A stretch of 64,000 nucleotides of DNA from assembly GCA_041396705.1 (NCBI GenBank), contig JAWKYB010000006.1:1-64000 (forward strand), given 5' to 3'. Source of the stretch: Alphaproteobacteria bacterium (GTDB lineage Bacteria; Pseudomonadota; Alphaproteobacteria; CALKHQ01). The position numbers and the translations under genes were made by a program. Position 1 is the stretch's first letter; every line of letters begins with the position of its first letter. The notes beneath the pieces were generated by a model. It ran no database searches and had not been told where the DNA came from. It saw only the letters and a list, made by a program, of their open reading frames with translations. This document shows positions 29,615 through 38,462 of the stretch, piece by piece.

Positions 29615-30650
29615 CCGCCCGCCTGGGGTCGCCGGCGTCGGCTGGTGGGCCGCGTTCAACCATATCCCCGCGCTGGTCGACAGTGCCGACGCCGCGGTGG
29701 TGGCGCTGGCCGACCCGGACACGGCGCGGGTCGCCCAGGTCGGCGACCGCTTCGGTATCGCCGGCCGCTACGGCGAGGTCGCGGCGATGGTCGCCGCCGA
29801 GCGGCTGGACGGCGTCGTCGTCGCCTCGCCCCATGTCGCCCATTTCGACAACGCGATGACCGCGCTGACCGCCGGCTGCCACGTCATGGTCGAGAAGCCG
29901 ATGACGACGACCGCGGCCGATGCGCGGGCGCTGGAAGCGGCGGCCGCCGCTGCCGGCCGGCAGGTGCTGATTCCCTGCGGCTGGAATTTCCGCGCCTACA
30001 CCGCCGCGGCGGCGCGCTGGGTGGCGGAGGGCCGGATCGGCCGGGTGGAGCATGTGGCGTGTCAGATGGCCTCGGCGCTGGACGACCTGTTCGCCGGCCG
30101 GCCGATGGCCGAGACCGCGGACCACATGTTCCGCCCGCCGCCGTCGACCTGGGCCGACCCGGCGCGGGCCGGCGGCTATGGCTGGGGCCAGATGTCCCAT
30201 TCGCTGGCCTGGGTCTATCGCGTCGCCGGCGTGCAGCCGGCCGCCGCCTTCTGCTTCGCCGGCCAGTCGCCGGCCGGCGTCGACTATTACGACGCGGCCG
30301 CGGTGCGGCTCGACGGCGGCGCGACCATGGCGCTGTCCGGCGCCTCGACGGTGCCGAAGCACTGCGGGTTCCAGCTCGACATCCGCATCTTCGGGTCGGC
30401 GGGGATGATCCTGTTCGACGTGGAGCGCGAGCGGCTGGTGCTGCACCGGCGCGACGGCGCCGACGACGCGGTCGCGTTGGCGCCGGGCGACGGCGGCTAT
30501 GACGGCGCCGCCCCGGTGCATCGCTTCGCCGCCCTGTGCGCCGGCCGCGCCGTGGCCAACGACGCCGACGCCACCGTCGGCCGCAGGGTGGTGGAGACGC
30601 TGGACGCGCTCTATCGTTCCGCCGCCTCGGGCCGGGCCGAGGCGGTCTGA
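29611..30650 (+). CDS. Gfo/Idh/MocA family oxidoreductase, frameshifted near start
   Basis: About 346 residues. The ATG at 29611 overlaps the preceding stop. One base appears missing in a G run near 29625 (four G where five restore the frame), after which the Rossmann start reads GVAGVGWWAAFNHIPALV. The family motif is HVMVEKPMTTTAADARALEA, with the EKP Lys. The C-terminal beta-sheet domain continues intact (QPAAAFCFAGQSPAG, FGSAGMILFDVERERL). NAD(P)-dependent sugar or inositol dehydrogenases belong here. A TIM-barrel isomerase and mutarotase follow, so a sugar or polyol substrate is likely. Confidence 0.86.
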
Positions 30651-30667
30651 GGCCGGGGAGGTTCGGG

Positions 30668-31483
30668 ATGAAGCTGTCGCTGACGTCGTGGTCGCTGCGC
30701 GCCTGCTCGCTGGAAGAGGCGGTCGGGCTGAGCAAGGTGCTGGGCGTACACGCACTCGACCTCGGCTATTTCTACGGGCCGGCGCTGGACAAGGCGGCCC
30801 TGCTGGCCGACCCGGACGCGATGGCGGCGAAGGTGCGCGCCCTCGACATCGCCGTGCCCTGCTTCTACCACCTGTTCGGCGCCGGCCTCGCCGACCGCAA
30901 CCTGGCCGACCCGGCCAGCCTGGCCGCCAACCTGGCCGACTTCGCGCAGGTGATGCGCTTCTGCAAGGCGGCGGATATCCCGACCGTGTTCGTCCTGCCC
31001 GGCGTGGTCAATCCCGGCCAGTCGCGTGCCGAGGCGCTGGCGGTCTCCGCCGATGCGCTGAACGCGCTGAAGCCGATCGCCGACGATGCCGGCGTGACCC
31101 TGACGGTGGAGCCGCACGTCCATTCCTACCTGGAGAGCCCGGACATCACCCGCCGCCTGCTCGAGCGCGTCGACGGGCTGAAGCTGACGCTGGACTACGC
31201 CCACTATGTCTGCCTCGGCTGGCGGCAGGAGGAGATCGACCCGCTGGCGCCGCACGCCGCCCACGTCCACCTGCGCCAGGCCAGGCCGGGTGTGCTACAG
31301 ACCAAGATCGACCTCGGCACCATCAACTTCGGCGCGCAGTTCGGCACCCTGCGCGACGCCGGTTTCGACGGCTGGCTGGCGCTGGAGGTGGTGCACCAGG
31401 ACTACATGGGCACGCTGTACGACGACGTGCTGACCGAGACCGCCGCGATCCGCGACCGGTTCCGGGCGTGGCGCGGCAACTGA
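30668..31483 (+). CDS. Sugar phosphate isomerase/epimerase family TIM-barrel protein
   Basis: A 271-residue xylose-isomerase-like TIM-barrel protein. It starts MKLSLTSWSLRACSLEEAVG, with metal-site features in LTVEPHVHSYL (Glu, His), LTLDYAHYVCLG (Asp, His), AHVHLRQARPG and the closing Glu of GWLALEVVHQDYMG. Such proteins isomerise or epimerise keto-sugars or dehydrate inosose. The ATG at 30668 follows GGGGAGG. It is 17 bp after the dehydrogenase gene and 37 bp before the mutarotase gene, all on one strand. Confidence 0.88.
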   Translation: MKLSLTSWSLRACSLEEAVGLSKVLGVHALDLGYFYGPALDKAALLADPDAMAAKVRALDIAVPCFYHLFGAGLADRNLADPASLAANLADFAQVMRFCKAADIPTVFVLPGVVNPGQSRAEALAVSADALNALKPIADDAGVTLTVEPHVHSYLESPDITRRLLERVDGLKLTLDYAHYVCLGWRQEEIDPLAPHAAHVHLRQARPGVLQTKIDLGTINFGAQFGTLRDAGFDGWLALEVVHQDYMGTLYDDVLTETAAIRDRFRAWRGN

Positions 31484-31520
31484 GACTGCCGGGACAACCG
31501 CAGAGGGGGGACGGGTTCGA

Positions 31521-31835
31521 ATGGGCAACTTCGCCTGGGTGCTGGAGGTCCGGCCGGGCTGCGAGGACGAATACAAGCGGCGTCACGACCGGATCTGGCC
31601 GGAGATGGTCGACGAGCTGCGCGCCGCCGGCATCCGCAACTACTCCATCTTCCGACTGGGCCTGACGCTGATCGGCACGTTCGAGACCGACGACCTGGCG
31701 AAGACCATCGGCCATCTGCGCAACAGCGACGTCAACCGGCGCTGGGCGGACTATATGGGCCCGATCATGAAGATCGAGGTCGACGACCGCATCGGTTTTC
31801 CGTTCCTGCTGCCGTTGCAGTGGCATATGGACTGA
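31521..31835 (+). CDS. L-rhamnose mutarotase family protein (RhaM-like)
   Basis: A 104-residue dimeric alpha/beta-barrel protein of the RhaM/RhaU family that interconverts anomers of 6-deoxy sugars. Typical parts are FAWVLEVRPGCEDEYKRRHD with the catalytic His, IWPEMVDELRAAGIRNYSIF with Tyr, and the C-terminal WADYMGPIM. Length is exact for the family. The preceding GAGGGGGGAC acts as ribosome binding site. No rhamnose kinase or isomerase is nearby, so the sugar may be L-fucose or another deoxy sugar. Confidence 0.88.
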   Translation: MGNFAWVLEVRPGCEDEYKRRHDRIWPEMVDELRAAGIRNYSIFRLGLTLIGTFETDDLAKTIGHLRNSDVNRRWADYMGPIMKIEVDDRIGFPFLLPLQWHMD

Positions 31836-31838
31836 CCG

Positions 31839-32606
31839 ATGACGGGATTGGACGGCAAGGCGGTACTGGTCACCGGCGGCTCGCGCGGCATCGGCGAGGC
31901 GATCGCGCGGGCGATGGCGAAGGCGGGCGCGCGGGTGGCGGTGGCGGCGCGCAATATCGAGGCCTGCCGCAGCGTGGCGGCCGAGATCGTCGAGGCCGGC
32001 GGCGAGGCCGTCGCGCTGCCGCTGGACCTGGGCGACGCCGCCTCGGCGCAGGCCGCCGTTGGCCAGACGCAGGCCAAGCTCGGCGGCCTCGACGTGCTGG
32101 TCAACAACGCCGGCACGATCGATCCGATCGGCGGCATCGACGCGGTCGCGCCGGCCGACTGGGCGCGCTGCGTCGCCATCAACCTGACCGGCGCCTATGC
32201 GACGACGCACCATGCCTTCCGCGCGATGCGCGCCGGCGGCGGCGGACGGATCGTCAACATCTCGTCGGGCGCCGCCCGCCGCCCGCTGGAAGGCTGGAGC
32301 GCCTATTGCGCCTCCAAGGCCGGGCTGGCGATGCTGACCCGGTCCACCGACCTGGAGGGCCGCGCGCACGGCATCCGCTGCTTCGGCTACGCCCCTGGCG
32401 TGGTCGACACCGCAATGCAGGCGACCATCCGCGCCAGCGGCGTCAACGAGGTCTCGCGCATCCCGCGCGCGGCGCTGGATCCGCCCGACGATGCCGCGCG
32501 GCTGGCGGTGTGGCTCGCCTCCGGCGCCGCCGACGACCTGGCGGCGGAGGCGCTCGACATCCGCGACCCGGCGCTGCGCGCCCGCGCCGGGCTGGCGCCG
32601 CGCTGA
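31839..32606 (+). CDS. SDR family NAD(P)-dependent oxidoreductase
   Basis: A 255-residue classical SDR. The cofactor loop is VLVTGGSRGIGEAIARAM, the NNAG motif is DVLVNNAGTIDPIGG, and the catalytic Ser and YxxxK are in VNISSGAARRP and SAYCASKAGLAML. Full length, starting three bases after the mutarotase stop. In deoxy-sugar pathways an SDR oxidises the sugar or the 2-keto acid; here it could also act on another alcohol. The stop overlaps closely with the HIT gene (one base between). Confidence 0.93.
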   Translation: MTGLDGKAVLVTGGSRGIGEAIARAMAKAGARVAVAARNIEACRSVAAEIVEAGGEAVALPLDLGDAASAQAAVGQTQAKLGGLDVLVNNAGTIDPIGGIDAVAPADWARCVAINLTGAYATTHHAFRAMRAGGGGRIVNISSGAARRPLEGWSAYCASKAGLAMLTRSTDLEGRAHGIRCFGYAPGVVDTAMQATIRASGVNEVSRIPRAALDPPDDAARLAVWLASGAADDLAAEALDIRDPALRARAGLAPR

Positions 32607-32607
32607 C

Positions 32608-33045
32608 ATGTTCGCGCTGGCCGAACCGCTCGCCCGCGACAGCGTGCCGGTACTGCCGATGCTGTACATCAGCCAGGTCCGGCTGATGGACGATGCCCGC
32701 TATCCCTGGCTGCTGCTGGTGCCGGAGCGCGACGGCGCGGTGGACCTGCACGACCTCGACGCGGCCGACTGCGGCCTGCTGGCGCTGGAGGCGCGGCTGT
32801 GCTCGCAGGCGCTGGCGGAACTGTTCGACCTGGCCAAGACCAATGTCGCCACCCTGGGCAACATGGTGCCGCAGATGCATGTGCATGTCATCGGCCGGCG
32901 GCGGGACGACCCGGCCTGGCCCGGCCCGGTCTGGGGCGTCGGCACCGCCGTGCCCTATGCGGCCGCCGAGCGGGCGCGGCGGGTCGGCGCGGTCGCCGAG
33001 CGGCTGCAGGCGGCGTGCGCCGGCACCGCGCGACCGAGCCTCTAG
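32608..33045 (+). CDS. HIT domain-containing protein
   Basis: A 145-residue histidine-triad nucleotide-binding protein. The motif MHVHVIGRRRDDPAWPGPVWG is near residue 94, with Gln in place of the first His of the classic HxHxHxx. DARYPWLLLVPERDG is the early strand-helix. Members hydrolyse dinucleoside polyphosphates or nucleoside phosphoramidates. The ATG at 32608 is one base after the SDR stop, so it is translated in the same transcript; the link to catabolism is unclear. Confidence 0.9.
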   Translation: MFALAEPLARDSVPVLPMLYISQVRLMDDARYPWLLLVPERDGAVDLHDLDAADCGLLALEARLCSQALAELFDLAKTNVATLGNMVPQMHVHVIGRRRDDPAWPGPVWGVGTAVPYAAAERARRVGAVAERLQAACAGTARPSL

Positions 33046-33121
33046 GCTTGGCCGCGAAACCGCCCTACTCTGCCGGTGCGCCGTTCGGCGCGCCCTGTCC
33101 AACCTGTCGGTAGCCTCGGCG

Positions 33122-34003
33122 ATGAGCGATCCTCGACAGCGGGCCGCGAGCCTGCCCTGCTGGTCGGCGGCGGTAGCGCCGGAGCCGCTGAGCGGCGGCA
33201 TCACCAACACCAACTTCCTGGTCGAGGACGGCGGCCGCCGGTTCGTCGTGCGGATCGGCGCCGACATCCCGGTGCACCAGATCATGCGGTTCAACGAGCA
33301 GGCCGCCAGCCGCGCTGCCCATGCCGCCGGCCTGTCGCCGGAGGTGGTCTACGCCGAGCCCGGCGCGATGGTGCTGGCCTTTGTCGACGGCCGGGTGCTG
33401 GGGCCGGCCGATTTCGCCGACCGCCGTACCCTGCGCCGTGCGGTCGACCTGATGCTGCGCTGCCACCGCGACCTGCCCGCCTTCCTGCGCGGCCCGGTGC
33501 TGGCCTTCTGGGTGTTCCATGTCGTCCGCGACTATGCCGCCACGCTGCGCGAGACCGGATCGGCCTACGAATCCATGCTGCCCGGTATGCTGAAAACGGC
33601 CGAGCGGCTGGAACGGCTGGTCGGCCCGATCGACATGGTGTTCGGCCACAACGACCTGCTCGCCGCCAACTTCATCGACGACGGCGAGCGGCTGTGGCTG
33701 ATCGACTGGGACTATGCCGGGTTCAACAGCCCGCTGTTCGACCTGGGCGGGCTCGCCGCCAACAACGCGCTGCCGCCAGCGCTGGAACGCTGGCTGCTGG
33801 AGGCCTATTTCAACCGGCCGGTCGGTGACGAGCTGATGCTGCGCTACCAGGCGATGAAGTGCGCCGCGCTGCTGCGCGAGACGCTGTGGAGCATGGTCTC
33901 CGAACAGGTCTCGACCCTGACGTTCGACTACGCCGCTTACACCACCGAGAACCTGCAGCGGTTCAAGGCCGCGCTGGCCGTGCTGGACGGGATCGCACGA
34001 TGA
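33122..34003 (+). CDS. Choline/ethanolamine-kinase-like phosphotransferase
   Basis: A 293-residue small-molecule kinase of the choline kinase/APH fold. Visible are the N-lobe GGITNTNFLVEDGGRRFVVRI with Lys-equivalent Arg, the catalytic FGHNDLLAANFIDDG (Brenner-type HNDL) near residue 180, and the metal Asp in LIDWDYAGFNSPLFDLGGL. The substrate is probably an amino-alcohol such as choline or a related methylated amine. Its stop overlaps the start of the dimethylglycine-dehydrogenase-like gene by ATGA, a link that supports a methylated-amine pathway. Confidence 0.88.
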   Translation: MSDPRQRAASLPCWSAAVAPEPLSGGITNTNFLVEDGGRRFVVRIGADIPVHQIMRFNEQAASRAAHAAGLSPEVVYAEPGAMVLAFVDGRVLGPADFADRRTLRRAVDLMLRCHRDLPAFLRGPVLAFWVFHVVRDYAATLRETGSAYESMLPGMLKTAERLERLVGPIDMVFGHNDLLAANFIDDGERLWLIDWDYAGFNSPLFDLGGLAANNALPPALERWLLEAYFNRPVGDELMLRYQAMKCAALLRETLWSMVSEQVSTLTFDYAAYTTENLQRFKAALAVLDGIAR

Positions 34004-36453
34004 CGCAAGCACCTGCATCGGCCCGCGTCGTCATAGTCGGCGGCGGCATCGTCGGATGCTCCGTGGCCTATCACCTGGCCAAGCGCGGCGTCGACGAGGT
34101 GGTGCTGCTGGAGCGGCACCGGCTGACCTCCGGCTCCACCTTCCACGCGGCGGGACTGGTCGGCCAGCTGCGCACCAGCGCCAACATCACCCAGATGCTG
34201 GGCTACTCGGTGGCGCTGTACGACCGGCTGGAGGCGGAGACCGGGCTGGCCACCGGCTGGAAGCGCAACGGCGGGCTCAGGCTGGCCTGCAACGCCGACC
34301 GCTGGATCGAGGTCAAGCGGCAGGCGACCACGGCCCATTCGTTCGGGCTGGAGATGCACCTGCTGACGCCGGCGGAGGCGCAGGCGCTGTGGCCGCCGAT
34401 GCGGGTCGACGACGTGGTCGGCGCCGCCTTCCTGCCGACCGACGGCCAGGCCAACCCCAGCGACATCACCCAGGCGTTGGCCCGCGGCGCCAGGCGCGGC
34501 GGCGTGCGCATCCTGGAGGACACGGCGGTCACCGCGATCGAGCGCGACGAACAGGGCCGGCTCGCCGCCGTGGTCACCGACCGCGGCCGCATCGCCTGCG
34601 AGAAGGTGGTGTGCTGCGCCGGCCAGTGGTCGCGCGCGCTCGGCCGGCTGGCCGGCGTCAACGTGCCGCTGGTGTCGGTGCAGCACCAGTACATGGTGAC
34701 CGAGCCGATCCCCGGCCTGCCGACGGGCCTGCCGACCCTGCGCGACCCGGACCGGCTGACCTACTACAAGGAGGAGGTCGGCGGGCTGGCGATGGGCGGC
34801 TACGAGCCCAACCCGAAGCCGTGGGCGGTCGAGGGCATCCCGCCCGGCTTCCACTTCACGCTGCTCGATTCCGACTTCGACCATTTCGAGCCGATGATGG
34901 AGCGGGCGCTGGCGCGGGTGCCCGCGTTGGAGACGGCCGGCGTGCGCCAGCTGATCAACGGGCCGGAGAGCTTCACCCCCGACGGCAACTTCATCCTGGG
35001 CGAGGCGCCGGAATTGCCCGGTTTCTTCGTCGGCACCGGCTTCAACGCCTTCGGCATCGCGTCGGCCGGCGGCGCCGGCATGGTGCTGGCCGAATGGGTC
35101 GCCGATGGCGAGCCGCCCTACGACGTCTGGCCGGTCGACATCCGCCGCTTCGGCCGGCCGCACCTGGACACCGCCTGGGTGCGCCGGCGCACGCTGGAAG
35201 CCTATGCCAGGCACTACACCATGGCCTGGCCGCACGAGGAGTTCTCCAGCGGCCGGCCGCTGCGGCGCTCGCCGCTGTATCCGCTGCTGGCCGAGGCCGA
35301 CGCCTGCTTCGGCGAGAAGATGGGTTGGGAGCGGCCGAACTGGTTCGCCGACCGCAGCGCCGGCGAACTGCCGCAGGACAGCCACAGCTTCCGCCGGGCG
35401 AACTGGTTCGAGGCGGTGGCGCGCGAGCATGCGGCGACCCGCCAGTCGGTGACGCTGTTCGACCAATCCTCGTTCGCCAAGTTCCGCCTGGTCGGCCGCG
35501 ACGCCGCCGCCGCGCTGGCCTGGATCTGCGCCAACGACACCGACAGGCCGGCGGGCAAGGTGATCTACACCCAGCTGCTCAACGACCGCGGCGGCATCGA
35601 GGCCGACCTGACCGTGACCCGGCTGGCCGAGGACGATTATTACATCGTCACCGGCACCGGCTTTGCCACCCGCGACTTCGACTGGATCCGGCGCAACATC
35701 CCGGCCGGCTGCGACGCGCGGCTGATCGACGTGACCAGCGCCAACGCGGTACTGGCGCTGATGGGACCGAAGGCCCGCGCCGTGCTGCAGGCGGTGACCG
35801 AGATCGACGTCGGCAACGCGGCCTTTCCATTCGCCTCGGCGCAGACGCTGCCGATCGCCGGTGCGCCGGTGCTGGCGGTGCGCATCACCTATGTCGGCGA
35901 ACTCGGCTGGGAGCTGCACTGCCCGGCTGAGAGCGCGGTCTCGGTGTACCGGGCCCTGATGGCGGCGGGGGCGGAGGCCGGCATCCGCAACGCCGGCTAT
36001 CGCGCGATCGAATCGCTGCGGCTGGAAAAGGGCTACCGCGCCTGGGGCGCGGACATCGGCCCGGACCACAGCCCGGTGGAGGCGGGGCTGGGCTGGGCGG
36101 TGCGCAAGGCGGGCGGGCGGCCCTATCGCGGCCAGGCAGCGGTCGAGGCCCAGCGCCGCGACGGCGTGCGCAAGCGGCTGGCCTGCTTCACGGTCGACGA
36201 CCCGGCGGTGGTGCTGCTGGGCCGCGAGACGCTGTATCGCGACGGCGAAAGGGTCGGCTGGCTGACCAGCGGCGGCTTCGGTCACAGCGTCGGCCGGCCG
36301 ATCGGCTTCGGCTATGTGCGCAACCCGGACGGGGTCGACGAGGGCTGGCTGACGTCCGGCGACTACGCGCTCGAGGTCGCGACCGAGCGGCTGCCGTGCC
36401 GCATCCATCTGCAGCCGCTGTTCGATCCGGGCAATGCGCGCGTGCGGGGCTGA
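34000..36453 (+). CDS. FAD-dependent dimethylglycine/sarcosine dehydrogenase-like protein with GcvT domain
   Basis: An 817-residue two-part flavoenzyme. The N-terminal DAO-type FAD domain has the dinucleotide loop VVIVGGGIVGCSVAYHLAKR near residue 10 and GSTFHAAGLVGQLRT, the His that commonly binds FAD covalently. From about residue 430 a folate-binding aminomethyltransferase (GcvT-like) part follows: FDQSSFAKFRLVGRDAA, ANAVLALMGPKAR, and RAIESLRLEKGYRAWGADI. Such enzymes remove N-methyl groups and pass the one-carbon unit to tetrahydrofolate. The substrate could be dimethylglycine, sarcosine or another N-methyl amine. ATG at 34000 overlaps the kinase stop. Confidence 0.92.
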   Translation: MTQAPASARVVIVGGGIVGCSVAYHLAKRGVDEVVLLERHRLTSGSTFHAAGLVGQLRTSANITQMLGYSVALYDRLEAETGLATGWKRNGGLRLACNADRWIEVKRQATTAHSFGLEMHLLTPAEAQALWPPMRVDDVVGAAFLPTDGQANPSDITQALARGARRGGVRILEDTAVTAIERDEQGRLAAVVTDRGRIACEKVVCCAGQWSRALGRLAGVNVPLVSVQHQYMVTEPIPGLPTGLPTLRDPDRLTYYKEEVGGLAMGGYEPNPKPWAVEGIPPGFHFTLLDSDFDHFEPMMERALARVPALETAGVRQLINGPESFTPDGNFILGEAPELPGFFVGTGFNAFGIASAGGAGMVLAEWVADGEPPYDVWPVDIRRFGRPHLDTAWVRRRTLEAYARHYTMAWPHEEFSSGRPLRRSPLYPLLAEADACFGEKMGWERPNWFADRSAGELPQDSHSFRRANWFEAVAREHAATRQSVTLFDQSSFAKFRLVGRDAAAALAWICANDTDRPAGKVIYTQLLNDRGGIEADLTVTRLAEDDYYIVTGTGFATRDFDWIRRNIPAGCDARLIDVTSANAVLALMGPKARAVLQAVTEIDVGNAAFPFASAQTLPIAGAPVLAVRITYVGELGWELHCPAESAVSVYRALMAAGAEAGIRNAGYRAIESLRLEKGYRAWGADIGPDHSPVEAGLGWAVRKAGGRPYRGQAAVEAQRRDGVRKRLACFTVDDPAVVLLGRETLYRDGERVGWLTSGGFGHSVGRPIGFGYVRNPDGVDEGWLTSGDYALEVATERLPCRIHLQPLFDPGNARVRG

Positions 36454-36483
36454 CCCGCCGATGACGCCGCCCGCGGCTGGCCC

Positions 36484-36891
36484 ATGTCGCCATCACGCGG
36501 CCACAATCCGCTGGCACCAGGGGGCATGGCCCGTTTTGGCATGCTAGCACCGGTGGCACTGCTTGCCGCGCAGCGGACACGCGCGCTCGCGGTCGGCCTG
36601 GGCCTGACCGCCTTCGCGACGGCCGACGCCATCGGCCAGGACCGCTCGCTGACCGGCGAGGGACCGGTGCTGGCGCAGCAATGCGTGTCGTGTCACGCCG
36701 ACGCCGCCGTCGGCCGCCGCATCCCGCCGCTGTGGGGCCTGGACCAGAGCCGCATCCTGTCGGCGCTGGAGGCGTTCCGCGACGGCAACCGCGACAACCC
36801 GGCGATGATGAGCGTGGCGCGGACGCTGACCACCCAGCAGATGCTGGACATCGCCCGCTATTTCGCCGGCCAGCCGGTCGGCGGGAACTAG
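36484..36891 (+). CDS. Small c-type cytochrome, exported
   Basis: A monoheme cytochrome c of up to 135 residues. The heme-binding CxxCH is CVSCH near residue 77, and the distal Met is probably in NPAMMSVARTLTTQQM. A signal peptide is likely (RTRALAVGLGLTAFATADAI). The true start is uncertain: ATG 36484 is longest, ATG 36526 (MARFGM) and 36541 are alternatives, none with an ideal ribosome binding site. It could accept electrons from the adjacent flavoenzyme, but it may equally be independent. Convergent with urtE, 13 bp apart. Confidence 0.85.
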   Translation: MSPSRGHNPLAPGGMARFGMLAPVALLAAQRTRALAVGLGLTAFATADAIGQDRSLTGEGPVLAQQCVSCHADAAVGRRIPPLWGLDQSRILSALEAFRDGNRDNPAMMSVARTLTTQQMLDIARYFAGQPVGGN

Positions 36892-36904
36892 CCGCCGCGA
36901 TCCC

Positions 36905-37606
36905 CTAGACGGTCAGGTGCCGCCTGACCGCCTCCTCGTTCGCCGCCAGCGCGGCGCGGTCGCCGGACAGCACCACCTCGCCGCGGTCGAGCACGACGAA
37001 GTCGTCGGCCAGGTCGCGCGCGAACTCGAAATACTGCTCGACCAGCAGCATGGCGATGTCGCCGCGCGCGGCCAGCATGCGGATGATCTCCTCGATCTGC
37101 TTGATGATCGACGGCTGGATGCCCTCGGTCGGTTCGTCGAGGATCAGCAGGCTGGGGCGCGTGACCAGGGCGCGGCCGATGGCGAGCTGCTGCTGCTGGC
37201 CGCCGCTGAGGTCGCCGCCGCGCCGGCGCAGCATGTCCTTCAGCACCGGGAACAGCGCGAACACGTCGTCGGGTATGCTGCGCTGCGACCGCGGCAGCGC
37301 GGCGAACCCGCTGCGCAGGTTCTCCTCGACCGTCAGCAGCGGGAAGATCTCGCGCCCCTGCGGCACGTAGCCGATGCCCCTGGCGGCGCGGCGATGCGCC
37401 GGCAGGCGGGTGATGTCCTCGCCGTCCCAGGTCACGCTGCCGCGCGACGGCGTCTCCAGCCCCATGATCGCCTTCAGCAGGCTGGACTTGCCGACGCCGT
37501 TGCGGCCGAGCACGCAGGTGACGCGACCCTTCGCCCCGCTGAGGTCGACCCCGCGCAGCGCATGGCTGGCGCCGTAATGGAGATGCAGGCCGGAGACGGT
37601 CAACAT
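36905..37606 (-). CDS. urtE: Urea ABC transporter ATP-binding protein UrtE
   Basis: A 233-residue LivF-like ATPase. Walker A is LGRNGVGKSSLLKAIMG, the ABC signature is DLSGGQQQQLAIGRAL, and Walker B is LLILDEPTEGIQPSIIKQIEEI; the TEGIQPSIIK segment is characteristic of UrtE. Start 37606 (MLTVSGLHLHYGA) was preferred to an upstream Met because the family begins there. Last gene of urtABCDE, 76 bp after urtD. Drives uptake of urea, often under nitrogen limitation. Confidence 0.95.
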   Translation of the reverse strand: MLTVSGLHLHYGASHALRGVDLSGAKGRVTCVLGRNGVGKSSLLKAIMGLETPSRGSVTWDGEDITRLPAHRRAARGIGYVPQGREIFPLLTVEENLRSGFAALPRSQRSIPDDVFALFPVLKDMLRRRGGDLSGGQQQQLAIGRALVTRPSLLILDEPTEGIQPSIIKQIEEIIRMLAARGDIAMLLVEQYFEFARDLADDFVVLDRGEVVLSGDRAALAANEEAVRRHLTV

Positions 37607-37682
37607 GGCCGGGAAGCCCTCGTCCCGGCCCGCCCCCATCCGCGGGGCAGCAGGTGCAGCCGAACGGTGTGCGGAACGGCGC

Positions 37683-38462
37683 TCATCGCCCGAGATAGAC
37701 CTCGATCACCCGCGGGTCGCTCTGCACGCGGTCGAGCGGGCCCTCGGCCAGCACCGAGCCCTCGTGCAGCACGGTGACCCGCACGTCGAGCGCACGGACG
37801 AACTCCATGTCGTGCTCGACCACCACAACCGAATGCTTGCCGGCGATGCGGCGCAGCAGTGCGGCGGTCTGCTCGGTTTCCGCATCGGTCATGCCGGCCA
37901 CCGGCTCGTCGAGGAACAGCAGCTCAGGGTCCTGGATCAGCAGCATGCCGATCTCCAGCCACTGCTTCTGGCCATGCGAGAGCGTGCCGGCCGGCCGGTC
38001 GCGGCGGTCGGTCAGCCCGACGATCTCCATCACCTCTTCGATCCGCGCCCGCCGGCTGCCGTCGAGCACGGCGAACAGCGTCGCCCGCACGCTGCGCTTG
38101 CCGGCCAGGGCCAGCTCCAGGTTCGCGAACACGCTGTGCTGCGGAAAGACGGTCGGCTTCTGGAACTTGCGGCCGATGCCGGCCCGCGCGATCGACGCCT
38201 CGTCCAGCCGGGTCAGGTCGAGCCGCCCCTTGAACAGCACCCGGCCGGTGTCGGGCCGGGTCTTGCCGGTGACCACGTCCATCATCGTGGTCTTGCCGGC
38301 GCCGTTCGGGCCGATGATCGCGCGCATCTCGCCGGTGTTCATCACGAAGCTGAGCCCGTTCAGCGCGCGGAAGCCGTCGAAGGCGACGGTGACGTTGTCG
38401 AGATAGAGCAGGCCGGCGGGCTCGGCCTCGGCGTCGGCAGCCGTGGTGGCATAGCTGCTCAT
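37683..38462 (-). CDS. urtD: Urea ABC transporter ATP-binding protein UrtD
   Basis: A 259-residue LivG-like ATPase. The Walker A loop is IIGPNGAGKTTMMDVVTGKT, followed by the UrtD-typical ARAGIGRKFQKPTVF. The signature motif is variant (GTLSHGQKQWLEIGML), normal for UrtD. Walker B is LLFLDEPVAGMTDAET and the switch His is VVVEHDMEFVR. Its ATG overlaps the urtC stop by ATGA (38459-38462), giving coupled translation. Confidence 0.95.
   Translation of the reverse strand: MSSYATTAADAEAEPAGLLYLDNVTVAFDGFRALNGLSFVMNTGEMRAIIGPNGAGKTTMMDVVTGKTRPDTGRVLFKGRLDLTRLDEASIARAGIGRKFQKPTVFPQHSVFANLELALAGKRSVRATLFAVLDGSRRARIEEVMEIVGLTDRRDRPAGTLSHGQKQWLEIGMLLIQDPELLFLDEPVAGMTDAETEQTAALLRRIAGKHSVVVVEHDMEFVRALDVRVTVLHEGSVLAEGPLDRVQSDPRVIEVYLGR

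Noticed and set aside
29238..30650. Single VOC-dehydrogenase fusion protein
   Set aside because: Both halves have frame breaks in G runs, and restoring one G in each yields two normal genes with an ATGA overlap.
27411..30755. Minus-strand ORF of about 1110 codons
   Set aside because: Covers chrA and the oxidoreductase on the other strand and contains part of the YjbR-like region in another frame; composition is antisense-like.
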